64,000 bases of DNA from Ligula intestinalis (lineage: Eukaryota > Platyhelminthes > Cestoda > Diphyllobothriidea > Diphyllobothriidae): assembly GCA_036362985.1 (NCBI GenBank), contig JAYGXS010000003.1, positions 5,269,529 through 5,333,528 on the forward strand, written 5' to 3'. Below, one piece after another: positions 57,650-64,000 of this stretch; the stretch's first letter is position 1; each line of letters starts with the position of its first letter. A program made the position numbers and the translations under genes. The notes under the pieces were generated by a model. That model searched no databases. It saw only the letters and a program-made list of their open reading frames with translations, and was not told the DNA's origin.

Positions 57650-60235
57650 CAGGGGCAGCCGGCAATCAATGGCGATTATCATCGTGAGCCGCTGAGTAGT
57701 ATTTGGCGTCTGTCCTGCCAGAGGCCAATTTGGTCGTTGTCGTTGTTGTTGGCGGTGATGGCGGTGGTTTTTGTTGTTGTCGCAGGGTCAATCGCAAGGT
57801 AAGCGGTTTTAGAACCACGACTTCCGGATCTTCTTCAGATACCGGACTGTGGCAGAGGGTCATCGGACGGTTAGGTCGATCGGCGCTCTCAGTTTGCAGT
57901 CGACACCAAACTCCTGAACTCTGGTGAGCATCTCGGCTGCGCATTCCATCAGGTGTTTGTTGGTCTCTTCCTTTCCACAAGCTGCATACGTGGAATCATC
58001 AGTCAGATTGTACCGCTTCCTGATGTTATTCAGCTTTGGACAATGCCCGGTCCTAAAGCTCACAGGGGTCATTCTATTTAGCCGAGTCATTGTATTTTAT
58101 TCATCCTAGTTTATGGGGGCCGTATACGTTCTTCGGCCGCGTTCATATGTCATTTGTGTCCTGGGGGTCATTCGTCTGACTGCTTTCATCGTTGCCGCAA
58201 AGGATGTCGGTCGACCGTCCGGTTTAGTCCTGGCCGCTGATGCTTCAGCGTCTGCTTGTTCATTCCCGGGGATGCCGACGTGGCTGGGAATCCACGCAAT
58301 TTCCACCGTTCTTCCTGTTGTGGCTCTCTCCAGAACATCCATCACTTGTTTTACCAACGGTTTAATAAGATCTTCGCACGTCCCAAAGTTTTGTAAGGCA
58401 TCTACTGCGGATTTAGTGTGAGCAAAGATTCTGGCAGCACTCCAATCCTCGGGTGGGTGATCTAGCCTTTACGCTGCCATCAGTAGGGCTAGCTGTAGCA
58501 TGCGCCCCTTCTCCTGGACGTTGCAATTGTTGAGTAGTTATACCAACTTCCTTTCGTCACCACGGCTGCCGCACCTCCCTGTCTGCATCCATCTTTTGCC
58601 GCCCCGTCGGTATGAAAAGTCAGGGACGTTTCCGGTAGCAAGTAAAGCTCATCCTCCATTCGCTTCCGATTTTCTACTATGTATTCCTTGCTGCAAAGAC
58701 CTTCAAAATTCCTTAGAATATTGATGTTTGGTCGTCGCCATGGGGCTAGCGTGTTAGTAGCAAAAAGCTCTCTAGGCATCTCCGAATCCTCTCCCAGAGT
58801 TTAGTGCAAGCATCGGTGCGCATTCTCCCTCCAGGTTGAGGTCCGCTTTAGCCGGGTTGGCTGCTGCTTTTCGGCCATCTGTCTGCGGAGACTTTGTGCG
58901 GGAAGTCTCAGGCTGTGTTCGTAGGCCCTGATGGCCTCGAGCCTGCCCCTCTCGTCTATCGTCTGGATATCGTTCTCTATTGGCACCATCTCCGTCGGAC
59001 ATGAGTTTGGGAGGTTCGTGGTTATTCGAGCTGCTTTCAGGTACAGGTGTTCCAACCTGTCAAGTCGTGAGCGGCAGATCCACGGCATCCATGCTGCTGA
59101 TCCGTTCTTAATCACCGACTGCACACAGGCAGTGTAGACTTTCTTGATGTCCTCCGGCCGCCATCCCTAGGTTGTTCAACCTAAGGCCCTCATCATATTA
59201 AGTCGCTTCTCCGCCTTTTTCAGAACAAAATCAGCGTTTCCATTAAACTTTAGGCTCGAGTCATAAACCACTCCTAGGAATTTCGCCTTCGATCTGCAAT
59301 CCACCAATCTCGATCGCCCTGACTGCTTTTTTTCACTCGGGGTCGTACTGAACACCACTAACTCCGTCTTTTGGACGTTCCCTTGCACCTTCCACTTTTG
59401 GTTCCATCGGACCATCATTTCGGTTGCGGCCTGCACTTGCTGGATGGCCCTGTCGGGGTTGGTATCTTGGTTCCATACCGCAGCATTGTCCGCGAAAAGG
59501 CTCATCTCAATGTCTTCTTTGATGCCATCCCCAAGGTAATTTATAACGATGTCGAAAAGGAGAGAGAAGAGTACTGCTTTTTGTGGGAGGCCCCTTGTAA
59601 GTCTGAACTCCCTACTGAGGCGTCCGTTGCATCGCACATGCATTAATCGGTTGTTCGCCAGCTCTCAATCCAAATCTGTAGGCAATTTGGGACCTTCATT
59701 TTTTCCATTTTCAGCGCTAGACCGGTTCTCCACACCATGTGGTAGGCTTTTTCGAAATCGATGAGAGCCAAAACTGTCCTTCTGCATGGCTTACTATGGA
59801 ACCAATCTGATACCGACTGAGATAGTCGGATGAGCTGGTCCTCAGTGCTCCTCGTCTTCCGGAAACTGGCTTGATAGTCTACCAGCTTCTGGTTCCCTTC
59901 AACCCCGTGTCGGAGTCTGCTTTCGACTATCCGTTCACAGACCTTTCCCACCACAGAGGTCAGACTGATCGGTCTGTAAGATTCCAGTTTCCCCGCGTCT
60001 TTGCCGGCCTTCAAGATTGGTACTTAACTTGCTGTTTTCCAGCTCTGTGGTATTGCCTTATCCTGACAGCTCTGGTTTATAATGCTTAGTAGTGTCAATT
60101 TATTATTTGTGGAGAGGTTTTTAACTGACTTGGCGGGGATTTCATCCACTCCACCTGCCTTTTTGTCCTTAAGTTGTTGTAAAGATTCAGTCAGTTCGTT
60201 GATGGTAAGGTCCCGTCCGTAGGAGTTACCATTCT
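57650..60235 (-). mobile_element. I-type non-LTR retrotransposon (RT plus RNase H), decayed
   Basis: On minus it holds RT, RNase H and a C-terminal zinc-knuckle-like segment in that order, the arrangement of the I group of LINE elements. It is truncated at its front end where a SINE-like repeat begins (60235). The 3' end runs into a GTT/CAA-rich tract (57720-57780). Confidence 0.8.
57860..60190 (-). pseudogene. RT and RNase H polyprotein, multiply broken
   Basis: Parts in order on minus: ELTESLQQLKDKKAGGVDEI, then VPILKAGKDAGKLESYRPIS (early RT, with a stop before VP) and LALIDFEKAYHMVW (first catalytic block). GLPQKAVLFSLLFD follows (usual form GLPQGSVLSPLLF), then SLFADNAAVWN, where FADN replaces the catalytic FADD. 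AWMPWICRSRLDRLEHL leads to the RNase H start FHTDGAAKDG and the RNase H end AWIPSHVGIPGNEQADAEA. Last comes CGKEETNKHLMEC, a Cys-His knuckle. Stops and frameshifts separate the parts. It is an old, dead copy, but domain order is secure. Confidence 0.85.
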
Positions 60236-60440
60236 CAAGGTGGAGGGCTTATTGCCGCAAAAGACAAAAGAGACTGGAATTACCATTTCTGGCCCATTAA
60301 TCGTCGTCAGCCAGTAGTACCCAGATTCAACTGGTCTCCCACTCGAGCCTCGAACATGCAATTTTTTAAAATCAGAATTAAATGCCCCAACCGTTGTGCC
60401 ACGAGCCCGTTGTCTAGCCAGTTCCATAAATATAAATGGA
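60235..60440 (-). repeat. SINE-like repeat, best-preserved copy
   Basis: The minus strand has head ACGGGCTCGTGGCACAACGG (A box) and B-box-like ATGTTCGAGGCTCG. The tail is CTGGCTGACGACGATTAATG, GGCCAGAAATGG and TTTTGTCTTTTGCGGC. This copy shows the family layout most clearly. Confidence 0.65.
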
Positions 60441-61984
60441 AGAGAATTTATCGAAAATATACGTATGCTCGCCAACTGTCCTTCTGAATAGCCAGTTTAA
60501 GTCAGGGTATATTGACAGTCCTGAATGCACGGCAGTGGTTTCGTCCTGCACTGGAGAAAGCGACCTTCGTCTTATCCCTGCTTGGTCATCTCGACTTTGC
60601 CTTGTTGCCGGTTCAAGCGAGGAGAAGGTTTAGAGTGGAGTAGGGTGCTGCTTGTCTTCTTTTTCTATGAATGACTACAGTCACCGCCTCTGCTCTCAGA
60701 TATATGGTAGCATCATCAAAATCGACGGTCATACGGACTGCAGCATAAAGGCACAGCAGAATAGTGAAAGGTTTTATGCGCTGGTTATCCTCCTGTTTTC
60801 AAATCTTATTTGCATTCTCCTCTGTTTCGCATTTTACTGTGTGCCAATTTTTGTACTTTTTCAGACGCCTCTTCATTTAGAAAACACCTCCACACGTTTC
60901 CGTAGCAAAACGTTTGCACCTCTTTTCTGGGTGTTTGAATCTATAAAGACAGTCGAAATAAATGACAAAAAGGCATACTGATTGAGTAGTCACTTTTTGT
61001 AGTACATGCTTTGTCTTCGTGGTCATAAGGAAGCTCCTTAAAAAGCCGGCATCCTGAAGTGTCCAAAATATGTTGAGATCAGGTTGTATCATTATCTCTA
61101 TTACAACCATCCGCAATAAATATGTTCCAATCAAAAACTCATTTCCGAATTCCGGCTGCCATTCCATGAGATAGTGAATCTACTGTCTAACTCGTAACGA
61201 CAGGTATCACACATTTCATTTCCCCTTCATTTGATTGGATCTAGAACCAACACCCTCCTCAATTGCCGTAGTTTTATATTAACTCTTTATTAGCGTTGAT
61301 TTAAATAAGTACGCCAAATAGTTAGTTTAGGAGACTTCTGACCTGACAGTCAGTATTTGGAAAGACTCGGATGCCTCAGTTTTCCAGGGCTGATTCTGTG
61401 ACTTTCGTTTTAAAGCCTTCTATGGATAAATTTAACGTGTGGAGTTGGATTGCAACACGGCTCCCCTCCCCACCCCACTCCACGCCCTCTGATTGTCTCT
61501 TCACCTTTCTTACACCTTTCAAAATGCCTCTGCCTCCCGATTTTTGCGTGCCTGTTGCGAAAATGTGTGGTCTTTTGTTCATTGTCACCCATATCGCCTG
61601 GTAGTTTGTATCTGGAAAGGCATAAAAGCGTTAGCTTCCTAAGCACAGGGTGCTGTTATTCTACTTTTCTATGATCTCCGGGTTTAGGCTGCGGCTTTGG
61701 TAAGCATGACTGCTTAGTAGGTTAGCCCCTGACGGAAAGGTTGGATACAAGTTCATTATGGCTGCTTTTGTAATAACTGAGCGTGCTGGCCGCACGGGTA
61801 CTATCTGCGAGCTCAGAAGCATGGTATTCTACCGCTGCTTTATGCAAGGGAGCAGCTTCATCAGGGGGTCTCCCAGCAGTCCTTGTGTGCCCTCTGATAT
61901 ATACTCAATTTTTGTAATTTGGGTTTTTGACTTTCTCAAAACTTCAGAACTCTTAACACTGTGCCGCTGATGAGGTTAGCGAGA
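60441..61984. other. Non-coding stretch
   Basis: No supported gene. Open stretches around 61371-61674 overlap on both strands and lack domains. Confidence 0.4.
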
Positions 61985-62197
61985 TATTCAAGTCAAGTCA
62001 AGTCAAATTTATTAAAGGAAATATAGGCGATCGCCTTTGAACTCCCTCTTGGTACATAGGATTTAAGAAATGCATCGGCGAAGCCGAACATTCTAAAGAA
62101 GTTGTTGACACAATTTAAAACAACTACTCACTTGTTTCAAGTAATAAACTCACACTCAGTTTACACGAGCCAGCAGTGTAACTGAGGAAGAAGAGCA

Positions 62198-62274
62198 GAC
62201 AGTGAAAAAACTCCTAAGACTGGCTCATAATTCAAAATGGAATGTCATTTGTGGTTTTTAGGAGAAAAACTGTC
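62198..62274 (-). other. Conserved 3' hairpin of the CR1-like family
   Basis: GACAGT and ACTCCT (62198-62215) pair with AGGAG and ACTGTC (62260-62274). The loop is about 44 nt here and about 11 nt in R2. Confidence 0.65.
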
Positions 62275-62760
62275 GCTCGTGGGGGAAGTTTGTGAATGAT
62301 AGGGGCATGATGCTTCTGTGAATGTTGACGGTAGCCATGGCGTCCATGACGAGTAATATCTACACCCGAAGGACCATACGAGGAGGAGACCTCGGAGTCA
62401 CGAGAACGTCCCGAAGACCGGAGATGCGACCATGATACGCCTTTGCTGTGTCAAGAGCCGAGGAACCTACCACGTTGTCAGCAGTCGGTCGATACGAGAA
62501 AGGGTGTGACAGGGCCGCGTAGCCTAGGACCATAGGTGCGATAGGTGCGTCCCCAGACACGATCGGCGCAGATCGCATAGTGAGTAGAGACAACATAGGT
62601 AGATAATGGCAGAGACTCATTTTGTTAATTACTAATAATAATAATACTACTTACAAATTACTATTAGTATATATTTATAGCATTTTAGCATTTCAGGTTT
62701 TGGATGTAGAGCGCTTCAATTTTTAGAATCGGAATAGTTCAGTGATTGGATTTGGAGTAC

Positions 62761-64000
62761 TTAATCGTGATGATACTCATTATATCGGTCTAGGTTTGCC
62801 TTAAAGACATCCACGGAAGGGGACATGACAATATCCGCAGGAAGAGCATTCCATGCCTGGATTACCCTCTTAGAGAAAAAGAATTTTCTTGGGTCAAGTC
62901 TTGCCCCAGTCACACGTAATTTGAGGGGGTGTCCTCGCAGCCTAGAGGTGGTGGCCCGCTCAAAGAAGTCATTTGTTTGGAGGCAGCAATCCTGACCACG
63001 CAACATGCGAAATGCCTGGATTAGGTCCCCACGTATCTGCCTGTAATCCAGAGGAAACAAGTCAAGATTTACCAATCGGGTCTCATAAGGGAGGTTCCGT
63101 TGTCCTCGTACTAATTTTGTTGCGCGTCTTTGTACCCTTTCGAGGTTTTTTTTGTCTTTGGCTGTCCAAGGTCTCCAGGCTTGGATGGCAAATTCCAGTT
63201 GAGGTCGCACGAACGTGCCGAATACCTTGCCAAATACAGCTTTGTCAAACTTAGCAAAGGCTCGCTTGATTAGATACAAGCTCGACATTGCGGATTTAGC
63301 CACTTTCAGGACGTGGAGTGATGGCTTCAGTGAAGGCGTGAACCACACGCCCAGGTCTTTCTGAGCCTCAACCTCTGGCAGCGGCGTGTGATTCAGGTAA
63401 TACACCCTCCGAGGCATAGTGCTGGTTCTACCAAAGCGCATTAGGTTGCATTTTGCCACATTGAATGGCATGAGCCAAAGGGTCGACCATTGCTCTAGTC
63501 TATGCAAATTTGCCTGGAGGTTTAATTCATCGTCTTGGTTGCGTATGACCTTCCAAAGTTTTATGTCATCAGCAAACATTGCGATTTCGCAGTCTAGTCC
63601 GCTTATGCAGTCATCAATATATATAAGGAAGAGAATAGGGCCAAGAACAGATCCCTGTGGAACCCCGCTCTCAACTGCTACCTCCGCCGACCGCTGTTCG
63701 CCAATACATACGGTCTGGGTACGACCAGTCAAGAAGTTTGCTATCCACTGCAAAAGGTTTCCCCTTACCCCTATGCGGCTGAGCTTGTATAAGAGACGTT
63801 GATGGGGCACCGTGTCAAACGCCTTCTTGAAGTCTACGAAGACTGTATGCACCGTATTCCCTTCATCGATCGCTCGGGTCCATTGTTCTAGACAATAGAG
63901 CAGATTGGTCAAGCAGGACCTTCCCCTGCGGAATCCGTGCTGCTTATCAGAAAGAAGTTGATGTTGCTCCAAAAAGTGCATCAGCTCGCGTTTGACTATG
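62761..64000 (-). CDS. CR1-like reverse transcriptase, intact but cut by the window edge
   Basis: The frame is open from the window edge (IVKRELMHFLEQHQLL) to the stop at 62761, more than 400 codons. RT landmarks: HGFRRGRSCLTNLLYCLEQW, VDFKKAFDTVPHQRLLYKL (first catalytic aspartate), VPQGSVLGPILFLIYIDD, MFADDIKLW (catalytic FADD, intact) and QKDLGVWFTPSL. The tail is RRATKLVRGQ, RGDLIQAFRML, RGHPLKLRVTGARLD and WNALPADIVMSPS. It copies the element RNA into DNA at the target site. The N-terminal part with the endonuclease lies outside. Intact motifs and no stops suggest a young copy. Confidence 0.9.
   Translation of the reverse strand, partial: IVKRELMHFLEQHQLLSDKQHGFRRGRSCLTNLLYCLEQWTRAIDEGNTVHTVFVDFKKAFDTVPHQRLLYKLSRIGVRGNLLQWIANFLTGRTQTVCIGEQRSAEVAVESGVPQGSVLGPILFLIYIDDCISGLDCEIAMFADDIKLWKVIRNQDDELNLQANLHRLEQWSTLWLMPFNVAKCNLMRFGRTSTMPRRVYYLNHTPLPEVEAQKDLGVWFTPSLKPSLHVLKVAKSAMSSLYLIKRAFAKFDKAVFGKVFGTFVRPQLEFAIQAWRPWTAKDKKNLERVQRRATKLVRGQRNLPYETRLVNLDLFPLDYRQIRGDLIQAFRMLRGQDCCLQTNDFFERATTSRLRGHPLKLRVTGARLDPRKFFFSKRVIQAWNALPADIVMSPSVDVFKANLDRYNEYHHD

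Larger units (their letters stand above)
61985..64000 (-). mobile_element. CR1-like non-LTR retrotransposon (R4), runs off the window
   Basis: The 3' end on minus is a short tandem repeat (aagtc units, 61988-62008). It is followed inward by a 3' region with the hairpin at 62198-62274 that it shares with R2. The RT then runs from 62761 to the window edge. The element continues to the right of the window. Confidence 0.88.

Noticed and set aside
1..64000. CRISPR arrays, operons, prokaryotic defence genes
   Set aside because: There are no regularly spaced short repeats, no compact co-directional genes and no ribosome-binding sites. Introns and eukaryotic retroelements show the DNA is animal.

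Overview
This is a stretch of a repeat-rich eukaryotic (animal) genome, not a prokaryotic one. Short exons with GT/AG splice sites and matching phases are separated by long introns. The rest is filled with non-LTR retrotransposons, Penelope-like elements (PLEs), tRNA-derived SINE-like repeats and foldback elements. The mixture of GIY-YIG PLEs, CR1/Jockey-type RTs and an invertebrate PARG suggests a parasitic flatworm, possibly a tapeworm. That placement is an inference, not something the sequence proves. Two 100-N blocks (3146-3245 and 42286-42385) are scaffold gaps.

Two host genes can be supported, both on the + strand. (1) A sushi/CCP-domain gene has three exons at 6976-7376, 11048-11317 and 26486-26722, with phase-1 boundaries typical of sushi modules; its two ends lie outside what I can recognise. 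(2) The catalytic C-terminal part of poly(ADP-ribose) glycohydrolase (PARG) lies in six exons between about 52624 and 56627. It carries the GGG...QEE signature, the YTGY segment and the WGCGAF loop, and its stop codon is at 56625-56627. Exons upstream of 52.6 kb were not found.

Layout. 1-3145 and 16634-19673 are the arms of a 3-kb inverted duplication that encloses two of the sushi exons. 3246-3980 is a palindromic foldback element. 4490-6160 is a decayed CR1/Jockey-like RT. 8-9.5 kb holds SINE copies and a foldback with terminal hammerhead-like hairpins. 14.6-16.0, 16.9-18.6, 20.8-21.5, 22.5-22.9, 36.06-36.96, 40.1-41.1 and 44.8-46.6 kb are pieces of at least three PLE lineages. 27.15-29.06 kb is a broken CR1-like element. 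34.56-38.66 kb is a diverged tandem duplication with a PLE inside one copy. 46.6-52.2 kb is AT-rich with little content. 57.65-60.23 kb is a decayed RT plus RNase H (I-type) element. 61.98-64.0 kb is a CR1-like element whose RT frame is intact up to the window edge.

The most interesting thread is the set of hammerhead-like hairpins (CUGAUGA-type core, stem, GAAA, a two-plus-two palindrome, then C or U) at inverted ends of several PLE-derived elements. The proposed helix III covaries between families (ACGU, AGCU, AUGU). One family appears to have swapped the two core positions that pair as C3:G8 in hammerheads to A:U.
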